A stretch of DNA of 40,523 bases, taken from the NCBI GenBank assembly GCA_944358945.1, contig CALVSH010000087.1:1-40523 (forward strand), read 5' to 3'. The notes under the pieces were generated by a model. The model made no database searches, was not told where the DNA came from, and saw nothing but the letters and a program-made list of their open reading frames with translations. Position 1 is the first letter of the stretch; each line of letters starts with the position of its first letter. The translations under genes were made by a program, and so were the position numbers. Positions 7,645 through 16,932 of this stretch are shown in pieces. Source of the stretch: an uncultured Bacilli bacterium. Lineage in GTDB: Bacteria; Bacillota_I; Bacilli_A; RF39; UBA660.

Positions 7645-9177
7645 TTATATTAAAATTAAAACTGTAAATACAATTAATAATACAACTAATAATTCTAATA
7701 ATAATTTCCAAATTGCTTTAAACCATTTTCCATATGAAACTTTTAAGTATGATAATGTACCCATTAAGATTAAACTAGTAGGTGCAACTAACATAGTTAA
7801 TCCATAAGCAGCTTGATAAATAACTGCAACAATTGGATAATTATCAGCATTAGTAACAATGCTAGCTAAATATGGTAATGAACTTTGGAAAGCATAAGCA
7901 GGATCTACATTAAAGAATGCAGATAAAATACCTACGATAAATGTAGTAAATACATTAAATCCATCTGTAATTCCTAAAATAGCTTTATAAATAACTAATT
8001 GGAATGGATGATATGTTGTAATTACTAAAATAGTATAAAGTAAAACAAAGATAACAGCTGGAGCAAGTGCACGTTTAACACCTTTAGCAAAACCATCAAT
8101 TACTTCATCAAATTTAACTTTATAAATTAAAGCTAATACAAACATAAATACCATTAGTACAGTAATTAAATCCATAACAGACCAAGATCCAAATGCATTA
8201 ACAGTACCTAATAACTTACCAAATAAAGCAAATCCAAATACTTCAAATCCAGTAACTGCAGTAGTTGCATCATTCATAGCAGTAAGTCCGAAAGCACCAG
8301 ACCATGAAATAAATGCTAATACCAATATAACAAAAATTAAAAATAGTATTAATGCTAATGGCCAAACAACATGTTTATTAGCACTAACTGCAATAGGAAC
8401 ATAATCACTATCTTCCTCTTCGCTAACTACAATAACATTTTCTTCCTTTACAGCTGCTTTTGTATTTTTAGAAGATTTCTTATTTGTAGTTTTTGCCTTA
8501 GTAGATTTTGTTGTTTTCTTTTCTTCTTTTACAGTAACTTTTTTAACATTTGCTTTCTTATCATTTTTCATAGATTTTCTGATATACCAAATTGTATTAA
8601 ATATTAATAAAACCATTCCTAAGAATAATAAAATACATTTTGTTAGCATATCATCAGTAAAATTATTTCCTAAAATACTTGGAATAATACCAGTATTATT
8701 ATATCCAAAAGTAGTACCTAACATACCAATCATAGTAGAACCTACAATAGCAAGTGCTGCTACAATCTTATCATATCCCATAAGTAGAATAAGTGATACT
8801 ATCATTGGGAAGAAAATAATTAAACCAAGTTGTAATCCACAAATTGATGTAAGAAGTGCAATAAGTACCATAATAATAGATAAAACCACTACTTCTTTAC
8901 CTTTAAATTTAGCAACTAATTTATCCAACATTGTACGATAAGCACCAATTTTATTTAATACTCCGTAGAATCCTCCAACAACTAATACAAAAGCAGCAAT
9001 ATATCCAAAATATGAAATAGAAGTCATTGGATAACTGAATAAATCAAATAGCCCCATTTGAACGCGTCCTTGATCAACGTAAGTACCTGAATAATAAGCA
9101 GCTGGTAATATCCAAGTAAGTAACATCATTACTAATAAAGTAATAAGAACGACTTTAAATGTATTATGTTTTTTCAT
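7645..9177 (-). CDS. YfcC-family membrane transporter with lysine-rich loop
   Basis: A 510-residue polytopic membrane protein with about a dozen hydrophobic segments. Motifs such as WILPAAYYSG near the N-terminus, SICGLQLGLIIFFPMIV, and YPIVAVIYQAAYGLTMLVAPT near the C-terminus fit the YfcC/DcuC-like (ion-transporter superfamily) carriers. Members are proposed to move C4-dicarboxylates, amino acids or basic amino acids; I cannot assign a substrate. A cytoplasmic loop at about residues 205-265 is extremely rich in Lys and Thr (VKEEKKTTKSTKAKTTNKK) and then acidic, an unusual insertion. The start at 9177 has GGGAGG and follows a strong promoter. The gene forms a monocistronic unit between lysS and clpC. 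Confidence 0.85.
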   Translation of the reverse strand: MKKHNTFKVVLITLLVMMLLTWILPAAYYSGTYVDQGRVQMGLFDLFSYPMTSISYFGYIAAFVLVVGGFYGVLNKIGAYRTMLDKLVAKFKGKEVVVLSIIMVLIALLTSICGLQLGLIIFFPMIVSLILLMGYDKIVAALAIVGSTMIGMLGTTFGYNNTGIIPSILGNNFTDDMLTKCILLFLGMVLLIFNTIWYIRKSMKNDKKANVKKVTVKEEKKTTKSTKAKTTNKKSSKNTKAAVKEENVIVVSEEEDSDYVPIAVSANKHVVWPLALILFLIFVILVLAFISWSGAFGLTAMNDATTAVTGFEVFGFALFGKLLGTVNAFGSWSVMDLITVLMVFMFVLALIYKVKFDEVIDGFAKGVKRALAPAVIFVLLYTILVITTYHPFQLVIYKAILGITDGFNVFTTFIVGILSAFFNVDPAYAFQSSLPYLASIVTNADNYPIVAVIYQAAYGLTMLVAPTSLILMGTLSYLKVSYGKWFKAIWKLLLELLVVLLIVFTVLILI

Positions 9178-9195
9178 AATTAACCTCCCATTATC

Positions 9196-9224
9196 ATTAT
9201 ACTGACATAGAAAAAATTTTACAA
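9196..9224 (-). promoter_or_regulatory. Sigma-A promoter of the YfcC-type transporter
   Basis: TTGTAA (9219-9224) and TATAAT (9196-9201) are spaced by 17 bp on the minus strand. Transcription starts close to the Shine-Dalgarno, confirming the shorter protein start. Confidence 0.88.
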
Positions 9225-9267
9225 GCATTTGACTTCTTTTTTTATGAAAATTTGGTGAAATACAAAG

Positions 9268-9295
9268 AAAAAAAGACCCTATATAATAGAATCTT
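9268..9295 (-). terminator. Terminator of lysS
   Basis: A 9-bp stem, AAGATTCTA with TAGGGTCTT (two G-U pairs), has loop TTATA and a U-run. The 5' arm encodes the last residues of lysS and the 3' arm begins with its TAG stop. Confidence 0.75.
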
Positions 9296-10763
9296 CATCT
9301 TGTTCATTAATCGGTCTCATTAACGGGAATAAAATAACATCTTTAATATTTTGTGAGTTTGTAAGAAGTTGTACAACTCTATCAATTCCCATACCCCATC
9401 CACTGATAGGTGGCATACCACATTCCATAGCAGAAATATAATCATAATCCATTGGCATAGCCTCTTCATCACCTTCTGCTTTAAGTCTTGCTTGTTCCTC
9501 TAAACGACGAGCCTGTTCACTTGGATCAACTAACTCAGAATAAGCATTGATAATTTCAGCTCCATTAATAACTAATTGGAAACGATCCGTAATACTTGGA
9601 TCATCATCATTAGCACGAGCTAGTGGACTTAAACTAATTGGATGTTCAGTCAAGAAAATAGGATTAACAATATGTACTCTAGCAACCTTCTTATATAATT
9701 GGTCTACTAAATTTCCATATCCTAAATTTTCAAGCGGAGTCTCACTATCAATCTCTATACCATTTTCTTTAATCTTTTCTAACAATTTTTCCTTAGTATC
9801 ATAAACCTTAATATCAATATCACTGTAACGTAAAATCAAATCACGAAAACTAACTACTTCCCATTCACCACTCAAATCAACTTCTTTATCTCCAACTGTA
9901 ATAGTTAAAGTACCAAAAAGTCTCATAATAATTGATTGTAGCATTTCTCTTAAAAACTTCATATTATCTTTATAATTATAAAACGCTGCATAACCTTCAA
10001 TCATCGTAAAATCTTGTAAATGAGTAGCATCAATTCCTTCATTTCTAAAACATCTAGCAATTTCAAATACTTTTGTAAAACCACCAACAACAGCACGTTT
10101 TAAATAAGTCTCAGGTGCAATCCTTAAATACAAATCAATATCTAAAGCATTATGATGAGTAATAAAAGGTTTAGCAGTTGCTCCACTCGCTTTATTATTT
10201 AAGATTGGAGTCTCTATTTCAATATATCCAGCAGCATCTAAATAATTTCTAATTTCACGAATAAAACGACTTCTAAATAAGAATTTCCATTTAGCTTCAT
10301 CATTCATAATTAAATCTAAATATCTCTCACGATAAATAGTTTCAATATCTTCCACTCCATGAAATTTTTCTGGTAAAGGCTTTAAAGCTTTTCCTAAGAA
10401 GGTAATACTACTAGCTCTAACGGTTTTTTCACCAGTGTGAGTAGTAAAAATCTCACCTTCAACACCAATAAAATCACCTAAATCATAATTAGCTTTAAAA
10501 TCCTTATAACTTTCTTCTCCCACCATATCCAATTTAACAGATATTTGTATTTTTCCTTTAATATCTCCTATTGTTAAAAAGCTCATCTTACCCATTTTAC
10601 GCATTAAAATAATACGTCCTGCAACACGAACTCCACTAACTCCATCTTCCAACTCTCTAGCATCACAAAGCTCATAGTTAACTTCAAATCTCTCTGGATA
10701 TGGATGTTTTATATTCTTTAACTTTTCTCTTCTAACTAGTTCTTGTTCACTTAACTCTCGCAT
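9279..10763 (-). CDS. lysS: Lysyl-tRNA synthetase, class II
   Basis: The 494-residue protein has an N-terminal OB-fold anticodon-binding domain (about 45-150, GRIILMRKMGKMSFLTIGD). The class II catalytic core shows motif 1 (YLDAAGYIEIETPIL), motif 2 (FRNEGIDATHLQDFTMIEGY) and motif 3 (GWGMGIDRVVQLLT). It charges tRNA-Lys. The start at 10763 has GAGGAG upstream and overlaps the end of the RDD gene by 13 bp, so translation is probably coupled. dusB-lysS order is as in Bacillus. Confidence 0.97.
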   Translation of the reverse strand: MRELSEQELVRREKLKNIKHPYPERFEVNYELCDARELEDGVSGVRVAGRIILMRKMGKMSFLTIGDIKGKIQISVKLDMVGEESYKDFKANYDLGDFIGVEGEIFTTHTGEKTVRASSITFLGKALKPLPEKFHGVEDIETIYRERYLDLIMNDEAKWKFLFRSRFIREIRNYLDAAGYIEIETPILNNKASGATAKPFITHHNALDIDLYLRIAPETYLKRAVVGGFTKVFEIARCFRNEGIDATHLQDFTMIEGYAAFYNYKDNMKFLREMLQSIIMRLFGTLTITVGDKEVDLSGEWEVVSFRDLILRYSDIDIKVYDTKEKLLEKIKENGIEIDSETPLENLGYGNLVDQLYKKVARVHIVNPIFLTEHPISLSPLARANDDDPSITDRFQLVINGAEIINAYSELVDPSEQARRLEEQARLKAEGDEEAMPMDYDYISAMECGMPPISGWGMGIDRVVQLLTNSQNIKDVILFPLMRPINEQDEDSII

Positions 10764-11488
10764 ACTTCCATCTCCTCTACTACATCACATCTGACAACAT
10801 CAGTATGTGCTACTAAATCATGAATACCTCTACGATTTTTTCCAAACATAACCATAATACCGCTAGCAGCAATAATAATAAACTGAATCATTCCAAGAAT
10901 AACAACACTATAAAAATATGTTAATTGATTCGTAAATAATAAAATTGCAAAACTAACCATATCTATTAAAATAGAATTAATAATCATAGATCTAAAAACC
11001 ATTTGATTCATAGAAAGTTCTTCACCATTAGTACTTTTAACTTTAATTCTTAATAACTGTTTACCAAGTGTTTGTCCATTATTCTTAATTTGAAACACTA
11101 CAAAGTATAAAATATTTAAAAATATTGTTATCAAAGAAAGTGATCCTTGTTTTTTAGCTAATTCATAACTAATACTAATATTTTCTGAAACATATTCATC
11201 AGCTTCTAATTTTCCTGAAAGATAATCCTCCGCTACTTGAGTACCAGAATCATTCAATTTCTGAATAGAATTCATATCTAAAAATGGATAAGAAATAATT
11301 GATGCAACCATAGACACAATCATAACATCTAATATTAATGCTGCAAATCTTTGAATAAATAAAGCTTTAACTGGTTCCTTTACAGTCTTTACTTTCTTAA
11401 CTGTAGATTTTTTTTGTTTACTATCATCGCTTTTTACTTCTTTTTCAGAGACTACAGAAGCTTCTTCAACTTTTTTACTTTTTGCCAT
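10751..11488 (-). CDS. RDD-family membrane protein
   Basis: A 245-residue protein. Residues 1-40 are charged low-complexity (many Lys, Glu, Ser). An RDD domain follows, starting ALFIQRFAALILDVMIVSMV, in which the Arg and the following Asp are the family signature. Further hydrophobic segments include NGQTLGKQLLRIKVK and end near GMIQFIIIAASGIMVMFGK, RRGIHDLVAHTDVV. The family is of uncertain function, with some members linked to sodium or osmolyte transport. It sits between dusB and lysS with overlaps at both ends (14 bp with dusB, 13 bp with lysS). Confidence 0.85.
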   Translation of the reverse strand: MAKSKKVEEASVVSEKEVKSDDSKQKKSTVKKVKTVKEPVKALFIQRFAALILDVMIVSMVASIISYPFLDMNSIQKLNDSGTQVAEDYLSGKLEADEYVSENISISYELAKKQGSLSLITIFLNILYFVVFQIKNNGQTLGKQLLRIKVKSTNGEELSMNQMVFRSMIINSILIDMVSFAILLFTNQLTYFYSVVILGMIQFIIIAASGIMVMFGKNRRGIHDLVAHTDVVRCDVVEEMEVCES

Positions 11489-12461
11489 CTAATTCCTCCT
11501 TAAATGTACTTAATATAGAAATTATATCACGAATATTTGAAGTTTGATAGATTTTATTTTTTACAACTGTTCCACCAGGTACTCCTTTTAAATACCATCC
11601 AATATGATTTCTAATTTCAAGTGTTGCAATATGTTCATTTTTTAAATGACTTAAATAATCCAAATGATGTAAAATCATCTCTATTTTATCATCAACAGTA
11701 ATATCATTATCATAACTACCAGTATCTAAATAAGAAACAGTATTCTTAATAAGCCAAGGATTACCAAGTACTCCTCTTCCTATCATAACAGCATCACAAC
11801 CAGTCTCTTCTAACATTCTCTTGGCATCTTCTGGAGTTTTAACATCACCATTACCGATAACAGGAATCAAAACACAATCTTTTACTGCCTTAATAATAGA
11901 CCAATCTGCCTTACCACTATAACCCTGACTTCTTGTTCTAGGATGTACACAAATAGCAGAAGCTCCTGCCTTTTCTATCACCTTAGCAACTTCTACTGCA
12001 TTAATATGATTTTGATCCCAGCCACTTCTAATTTTAACCGTCACTGGTATTGGTACAGCCTTCACTACAGCAGAAACAATATCATAAATCTTATCTGGAT
12101 CTTTTAAAAGAGCACTTCCCGCCTGAGCACGAACTGCCACCTTAGGAACAGGACAACCCATATTAATATCAATAATATCAGGTCTCATTTTTTCATAAAT
12201 GGTTTTAGCAGCCTCCACAAATGAATCCTTATCACTACCAAAGATTTGTTGAACAATAGGACGTTCTTCTTCTGTCATATATAACATATCTAAAGTCTTC
12301 TGATTTTGAAAAGTAATAGCTTTATCACTAACCATCTCTGCATAAATTAGTCCACAACCCATCTCTTTACAAATACGACGAAAAGCAGAATTACAAATTC
12401 CCGCCATAGGAGCTAACACTACTTGATTATGAATTGTAACATTCCCTATCTTCCATTCCAT
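11475..12461 (-). CDS. dusB: tRNA-dihydrouridine synthase DusB
   Basis: A 328-residue FMN-dependent enzyme that reduces uridine in tRNA. The N-terminal TIM barrel shows LAPMAGICNSAFRRICKEMG, QIFGSDKDSF, and DINMGCPVPKVA with the catalytic Cys. VKIRSGWD, CVHPRTRSQGYSGKADW and VMIGRGVLGNPWLI follow. The C-terminal helical tRNA-binding domain follows to residue 328. First gene of a dusB-RDD-lysS unit behind an extended -10 promoter. Confidence 0.95.
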   Translation of the reverse strand: MEWKIGNVTIHNQVVLAPMAGICNSAFRRICKEMGCGLIYAEMVSDKAITFQNQKTLDMLYMTEEERPIVQQIFGSDKDSFVEAAKTIYEKMRPDIIDINMGCPVPKVAVRAQAGSALLKDPDKIYDIVSAVVKAVPIPVTVKIRSGWDQNHINAVEVAKVIEKAGASAICVHPRTRSQGYSGKADWSIIKAVKDCVLIPVIGNGDVKTPEDAKRMLEETGCDAVMIGRGVLGNPWLIKNTVSYLDTGSYDNDITVDDKIEMILHHLDYLSHLKNEHIATLEIRNHIGWYLKGVPGGTVVKNKIYQTSNIRDIISILSTFKEELDGKK

Positions 12462-12500
12462 AGAATACCCCTTTCAAGATAAACAATTTCTGCATGCCTT

Positions 12501-12509
12501 AATATATCA
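12501..12509 (-). promoter_or_regulatory. Extended -10 promoter of dusB-RDD-lysS
   Basis: TGATATATT on the minus strand lies about 40 bp upstream of the dusB start and after the ftsH terminator. The -35 region is poor. Confidence 0.5.
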
Positions 12510-12516
12510 TAATCCA

Positions 12517-12552
12517 AAGAAAAAAGAAAGTAATTAATTCTATACTTTCTTT
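12517..12552 (-). terminator. Terminator of ftsH
   Basis: A 10-bp perfect stem AAAGAAAGTA/TACTTTCTTT (12523-12532 and 12543-12552) with a 10-nt loop is followed by TTTCTTT. Confidence 0.8.
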
Positions 12553-12557
12553 AAACT

Positions 12558-14543
12558 TTATTTCTTATTAGCTTCATCTAATTCATTCAATAATTCTGCT
12601 TTACTCATTTTAGAATATCCTTTAATGCCTTTTTCCTTAGCAATTTCTTTTAACTTTGTAACAGACATCTTTTCATAGCTTGTATCATCATCCTCTTCAG
12701 GCATTTTACCATTCTTTACTAAGTAATCAATCTGTTCTTTTGTTAATGTTTCATATTCTAATAATGCATTAGCAATCAAATCTAACAAATCTTTGTTTTT
12801 ATTAATAATTTCTTTTGCTTTTTTATGACAATCATCAATGATTTTTCTCATTTCTGTATCAATTTCATTAGCAACTTCATTAGAGAAATGTTGTGGCTTA
12901 TTATAATCTCTTCCTAAGAAAACACTACCACTTTGTTGTTCAAATTGAAGTGGTCCTAAATCACTCATACCATATTCAGTAACCATACTACGAGCAATCT
13001 TAGTTGCCTTTTCAAAGTCATTATGAGCACCTGTAGTTATTTCACCAAAGACAATCTCCTCAGCAGAACGACCACCTAATAAACCAGTAATTTCTTCTAA
13101 TAAATCAGTCTTAGTAGAACATAATTTTTCTTCACTAGGAACCATCATATTATATCCACCAGCAGAACCTCTTGGAATAATGGTAACCTTTTGCACATCA
13201 TTAGCATGAGCAAGTTTTAAACCAATAACAGCATGTCCTGCTTCATGGTAAGCAACAAGCTTACGATCATTTTCACTATACTTATGAGAAGTTTTAGCAG
13301 GTCCCATTAAAACACGGTCAGTTGCTTCATCAATTTCACTCATAGTGATTTTATCTTTATTACGACGAACTGCAAGTAAAGCAGCTTCATTAAGTAAGTT
13401 TTCAAGATCAGCACCACTAAATCCTGGAGTACGTTTTGCTAAATTACTTAGTGTAATACCATCAGCTAGAATCTTATTTTTAGCATGTACTGCCAAAATT
13501 TCTTCACGTCCCTTAACATCTGGTAAATTAACAGTAACTTGTCTATCGAAACGACCTGGACGAAGTAATGCAGGATCTAAAACATCCGGACGGTTAGTAG
13601 CAGCAATAATAATAATTCCTTCATTAGCACCAAATCCATCCATCTCAGTAAGTAACTGATTCAATGTCTGTTCACGTTCATCATGACCTCCACCAAGTCC
13701 AGTACCACGTTGACGACCAACAGCATCAATTTCATCAATAAAGATTAAGCAAGGTGCATTTCTTTTTGCTTGTTGGAACATATCACGAACACGACTAGCA
13801 CCAACACCAACAAATAATTCTACGAAATCAGAACCACTAATAAAGTAGAATGGAACATTAGCTTCTCCCGCTACAGCTTTAGCAAGTAATGTTTTACCTG
13901 TTCCTGGAGGACCAAACAATAACACTCCCTTAGGAATTCTAGCTCCAAGTTTTTGGAACTTTTTAGGATTTTTCAAGAAATCAATTAATTCTTTTACTTC
14001 TTCTTTTTCTTCTTTCAATCCAGCAACATCTTTAAATGTAACTTTATTAGCATCACTATTTAATCTAGCCTTACTCTTTCCAAAGTCCATAGAACTCTTA
14101 TTTCCAGCCATTTGACGACTAAAGAAGAAGAATGCAAAACCAATCAATAATACAAATGGTAATACATTTATAACTAACAACCAGAATGATGAAGAATCAG
14201 GATCAGCTTCTGCCTCTAATGTAAAATCCTGTGTTTCACTAGCATTCACAATTTTTTTCATAACTTCATCACTAAGTGGTAAACGTGCATAAAAAGTTTC
14301 ATTATCTTCATAATCTTTTAAACTACCTCTAACATCATAGGTATAAGCACTACCTCTAGCAGTAACTTCTACTTCTTCCACATTACCAGCATCTAACTCA
14401 GTCATGAATTCATCATAAGTTAACACATTAACATCATTATTCATAACACCAACGGCATAAAAGACAACAAGAATAATTAATGCTAAAAATAAATATGGTA
14501 ATAAACCTTTTTTTATCGTTTTTTTATCTATTGTTTTATTCAC
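12558..14543 (-). CDS. ftsH: ATP-dependent zinc metalloprotease FtsH with C-terminal SAP-like extension
   Basis: A 661-residue membrane AAA+ protease that degrades membrane and regulatory proteins. Two transmembrane helices (about 13-31 and 120-140) flank an extracytoplasmic domain. The AAA domain has Walker [10 protein letters not shown] (about 210-218), Walker [13 protein letters not shown] and the SRH ([19 protein letters not shown]). The protease zinc motif HEAGH (about 431-435) is intact. Residues 626-657 ([20 protein letters not shown] and following) resemble a SAP/Rho-N type helix-extended-helix module, not usual for FtsH. It follows tilS by 12 bp; hprT, usually between them in Bacillus, is absent. 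Confidence 0.96.
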   Translation of the reverse strand: MNKTIDKKTIKKGLLPYLFLALIILVVFYAVGVMNNDVNVLTYDEFMTELDAGNVEEVEVTARGSAYTYDVRGSLKDYEDNETFYARLPLSDEVMKKIVNASETQDFTLEAEADPDSSSFWLLVINVLPFVLLIGFAFFFFSRQMAGNKSSMDFGKSKARLNSDANKVTFKDVAGLKEEKEEVKELIDFLKNPKKFQKLGARIPKGVLLFGPPGTGKTLLAKAVAGEANVPFYFISGSDFVELFVGVGASRVRDMFQQAKRNAPCLIFIDEIDAVGRQRGTGLGGGHDEREQTLNQLLTEMDGFGANEGIIIIAATNRPDVLDPALLRPGRFDRQVTVNLPDVKGREEILAVHAKNKILADGITLSNLAKRTPGFSGADLENLLNEAALLAVRRNKDKITMSEIDEATDRVLMGPAKTSHKYSENDRKLVAYHEAGHAVIGLKLAHANDVQKVTIIPRGSAGGYNMMVPSEEKLCSTKTDLLEEITGLLGGRSAEEIVFGEITTGAHNDFEKATKIARSMVTEYGMSDLGPLQFEQQSGSVFLGRDYNKPQHFSNEVANEIDTEMRKIIDDCHKKAKEIINKNKDLLDLIANALLEYETLTKEQIDYLVKNGKMPEEDDDTSYEKMSVTKLKEIAKEKGIKGYSKMSKAELLNELDEANKK

Positions 14544-14555
14544 AACATTTCCTCC

Positions 14556-15866
14556 TTAACTATATCTTAATATTATATCATACTTTTCCGTTTTTTTCTT
14601 ATCATATTTAGATTTTTTTAATCCTGGAAGCCATACTACAACACCTTTAGCATCTACAACAACAGGCCATAAATCTCGTTCACCTAACTTAACTTTTTTA
14701 TCAATAAAAATATCTTTAATTTTTTTAGTACCATTACCCTTTAAAGCCATACGATCTCCAAATCGTCTAGTACGAACAGTTAATGGTAAACTAATCTCTG
14801 AACTTAGTAAACGACAAATATCATTTCCATTACCAGCAACTTCTTCTAATTGTTCAATCACATGCTGATTAGGAAGCTCTACATATTTAGAAATTTCAAT
14901 CTCATAAGTAGTAATTTCTGTAGTAATCTTCTTTAATTCTAATTCCTGATAAGTTTTTGTTGCGACAACCTCATTAGGTAAATTAACAAAAGCATTCGCT
15001 CTATTACTATATATTAAATTTAATAAAAGTTCAATATGTTTATCATTAATTAAAATTAAATCATCCTGATAATACTCATTCATCATATAATATAATACTT
15101 CTTTTTGTATAAATGAATTCAACTCTTTAAAATCAGAAATATTTAAAATATCATTATGAATTACTTTTTTAATAGCTTTATCACGTTCACATTCTATAAA
15201 TTGATTAGCCTCACTGAGAACAGTACTAAATTTTAAATACTTTAAATGTACATGAGGATCTTCTTCTTTTAAAAAAGGTAAAATGTATTTACGATAACGA
15301 TTTCTCGTATATTTATCTTTACTGTTAGAATCATCTACATAATACATAATATGATGATTTTTATCATAATCTTCCAATTCTTGTTTCGTATAAGAAAGAA
15401 GAGGTCTTACTATCTGATATCCATCCATATCAACAATCTTTTTAAATCCACTATAACCATTTAAATTAGAACCTCTAGTAATTCTCATTAAAACAGTCTC
15501 AATCAAATCATCTCCATGATGGGCTGTCATTAAGTAATTAGCCTGATATTTACGTACTACTTTTTCAAAAAAATCATAACGAATATTGCGAGCCTCATTA
15601 TGAAAATTATCATCACCATATTCCGTAATCAACATACATTCAAACATAATATTATTTTTTTGACAATAATCTCTCAAGTAATTTTCTTCTTGAACACTCT
15701 GATCTCTCAAATTATGATTAACATGAGCAACAATCAAATTTAAACGATACTTCTCTCTTATTTTTAGTAACATATCAACCAATGCCATAGAATCAGGTCC
15801 AGCAGAACACCCAATAACGATACTATCATCTTTATGAAATTTAAAACTACCCTCAATTGAAACCAT
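14556..15866 (-). CDS. tilS: tRNA(Ile)-lysidine synthetase TilS
   Basis: A 436-residue ATP-pyrophosphatase that converts C34 of tRNA-Ile(CAU) to lysidine so it reads AUA. The PP-loop is IGCSAGPDSMALVDMLL (SAGPDS instead of the common SGGPDS). AHVNHNLRDQSVQEENYL and MTAHHGDDLIETVLMRITRG follow. The C-terminal domain (about 355-436) contains LTVRTRRFGDRMALKGNGTK typical of TilS substrate-binding domains. AGGAGGT precedes the ATG at 15866. Confidence 0.95.
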   Translation of the reverse strand: MVSIEGSFKFHKDDSIVIGCSAGPDSMALVDMLLKIREKYRLNLIVAHVNHNLRDQSVQEENYLRDYCQKNNIMFECMLITEYGDDNFHNEARNIRYDFFEKVVRKYQANYLMTAHHGDDLIETVLMRITRGSNLNGYSGFKKIVDMDGYQIVRPLLSYTKQELEDYDKNHHIMYYVDDSNSKDKYTRNRYRKYILPFLKEEDPHVHLKYLKFSTVLSEANQFIECERDKAIKKVIHNDILNISDFKELNSFIQKEVLYYMMNEYYQDDLILINDKHIELLLNLIYSNRANAFVNLPNEVVATKTYQELELKKITTEITTYEIEISKYVELPNQHVIEQLEEVAGNGNDICRLLSSEISLPLTVRTRRFGDRMALKGNGTKKIKDIFIDKKVKLGERDLWPVVVDAKGVVVWLPGLKKSKYDKKKTEKYDIILRYS

Positions 15867-15892
15867 ACATGACCTCCTAACAACAAATTCAG

Positions 15893-15929
15893 AAAAAAAG
15901 AAAACCCCTTTACTCCTCAGGAATTTTCA
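15893..15929 (-). terminator. Terminator overlapping the end of divIC
   Basis: A 9-bp stem GAAAATTCC/GGGGTTTTC (two G-U pairs; 15921-15929 and 15901-15909) is followed by a U-rich stretch (TTTTTTTC). The 5' arm and loop lie within the last codons of divIC. tilS starts about 27 nt downstream, so it may be partial. Confidence 0.62.
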
Positions 15930-16209
15930 AAATAATTTCTCCATCTTTAGAATAAAGATATTTCTCTCTAGCATATCTGGCAATATAGTCTGGATCTTGC
16001 AATTTATTTGCATCAACTTTTAACTGCTTTTCTTTGTTTTTTAAAGAAACTAACTCTTCTTCCAACTGTTTTTTTTCTTGATATTTATCATAAATTTCAA
16101 TCCAGTACTTACCAATCGTAAAAGTAGTAGCAACAATGACAATAACAGAAGACAGTCCTAAAAATAACATTCTACGACGTCTTTTAGTTTTAGTCTTTGA
16201 TTTTGCCAT
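15910..16209 (-). CDS. divIC: Septum formation initiator DivIC/FtsB-like
   Basis: A 99-residue bitopic protein with a basic cytoplasmic N-terminus (KTKTKRRRR), one transmembrane helix (about 15-33), and an extracytoplasmic coiled coil (KKQLEEELVSLKNKEKQLK). The FtsB/DivIC signature DPDYIARYAREKYLYSKDGE is at the C-terminus. It acts with FtsL/DivIB in the divisome. The ATG at 16209 is preferred to an upstream frame start because AGGTGAT precedes it and a strong promoter lies just upstream. The yabP-yabQ-divIC order is as in Bacillus; spoIIE is not between divIC and tilS. Confidence 0.93.
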   Translation of the reverse strand: MAKSKTKTKRRRRMLFLGLSSVIVIVATTFTIGKYWIEIYDKYQEKKQLEEELVSLKNKEKQLKVDANKLQDPDYIARYAREKYLYSKDGEIILKIPEE

Positions 16210-16234
16210 GCTATCACCTACTCTTTCACAATAA

Positions 16235-16263
16235 ATTATAAACCAGTTTAAAGTATAGAGCAA
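16235..16263 (-). promoter_or_regulatory. Sigma-A promoter of divIC-tilS-ftsH
   Basis: TTGCTC (16258-16263) and TATAAT (16235-16240) are separated by 17 bp on the minus strand, about 26 bp upstream of the divIC ATG. Confidence 0.78.
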
Positions 16264-16270
16264 GAATCCC

Positions 16271-16306
16271 AAAAAAAAAAGCGAAATTTGACACTATTTT
16301 TTACGC
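16271..16306 (-). terminator. Probable terminator of yabQ
   Basis: GCG(T)AAA pairs with TTTCGC with a bulged base, followed by an uninterrupted run of ten U (16271-16280). The stem spans the yabQ stop codon. The stem is short but the U-run is strong. Confidence 0.58.
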
Positions 16307-16569
16307 ATTTTTTTTAAAAAAGGAAAACTAATATAAAATCCCAAAAATATCATAAAATAAAAATAAATATGTATAATACACTCATTAATTTTTATCAATA
16401 TCAAAAAATATAGTAAAGCCATATCAAACAAGAATATCATAGTAAATACAATTTGAACCCATTTTTTCTGATAAAAAAGAATTTTATAATGAAAATTAAT
16501 CAAAAAAGAAAATAGTATTCCGTATAAAAAAGAAAAAAGTAAAGAAAATACCTGTATTTTTAAATTCAT
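16294..16569 (-). CDS. yabQ: Spore cortex protein YabQ-like
   Basis: A 91-residue, highly hydrophobic protein with three to four transmembrane segments (for example VFSLLFSFLYGILFSFLI and IHIYFYFMIFLGFYI). It ends in a basic tail (FLKKMRKK). Position directly after yabP and before divIC, size and topology match YabQ, a sporulation membrane protein needed for cortex formation in Bacillus. Sequence alone would be ambiguous. The start overlaps the yabP stop codon, suggesting coupled translation. Confidence 0.8.
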   Translation of the reverse strand: MNLKIQVFSLLFSFLYGILFSFLINFHYKILFYQKKWVQIVFTMIFLFDMALLYFLILIKINECIIHIYFYFMIFLGFYISFPFLKKMRKK

Positions 16570-16856
16570 TACTTAAACAATCGATTAAATATACTATTTT
16601 CTTTATCTCTCTTTACATCCTCTATATAAGTCATACTATGGATAAGTCCTTTTATAGAAACATTACCTTGCATGGTATCCAATTTAATCAATTCTAATCC
16701 TTCACCTTTTATCATCAAAAAACCCATGATAGTATCCAACAAAAATTGTTCACTGTCAAAATTATCTATTTTTTTTACACCCGTAATTACCAAATTCTTT
16801 CTTTCTAAAAGACTAATTCCATGATTATAATTATTAATGCTATCTTGTTTATCCAT
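16569..16856 (-). CDS. yabP: Sporulation protein YabP
   Basis: A 95-residue soluble protein with the YabP signature: LERKNLVITGVKKIDNFDSE then FLLDTIMGFLMIKGEGLEL and GNVSIKGLIHSMTYIED. In Bacillus, YabP is made in the mother cell under sigma-E and is needed for cortex formation. GGAGGAT precedes the ATG. It follows the spoVG terminator, so it is a separate unit with yabQ. yabO, which precedes yabP in Bacillus, is not present. Confidence 0.92.
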   Translation of the reverse strand: MDKQDSINNYNHGISLLERKNLVITGVKKIDNFDSEQFLLDTIMGFLMIKGEGLELIKLDTMQGNVSIKGLIHSMTYIEDVKRDKENSIFNRLFK

Positions 16857-16873
16857 AAATATCCTCCTGATAA

Positions 16874-16901
16874 AACATATGCCAAAAGAAAAAATTTATG
16901 C
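16874..16901 (-). promoter_or_regulatory. Weak sigma-E-like promoter candidate for yabP
   Basis: GCATAAA (16895-16901), a 13-bp spacer and CATATGTT (16874-16881) partly resemble the sigma-E pattern (KMATATT, 14 bp, CATACAMT). No sigma-A promoter is apparent here. The match is weak, and the assignment rests partly on the known regulation of yabP. Confidence 0.3.
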
Positions 16902-16932
16902 AAAAAAAAGATGCCTAAACATCTAGCATCTT
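16901..16932 (-). terminator. Terminator of spoVG
   Basis: A 7-bp stem AAGATGC/GCATCTT (16926-16932 and 16908-16914) with an 11-nt loop is followed by eight U. The 5' arm includes part of the spoVG stop codon. Confidence 0.85.

Noticed and set aside
7502-7711. Short minus-strand frame between clpC and the transporter gene
   Set aside because: Covers a terminator and the clpC promoter, and overlaps both neighbouring genes; low-complexity translation.
13345-13659. Plus-strand open frame opposite ftsH
   Set aside because: Complement of a clearly conserved coding region with no ribosome-binding site; a shadow frame, like the other plus-strand frames in the window.
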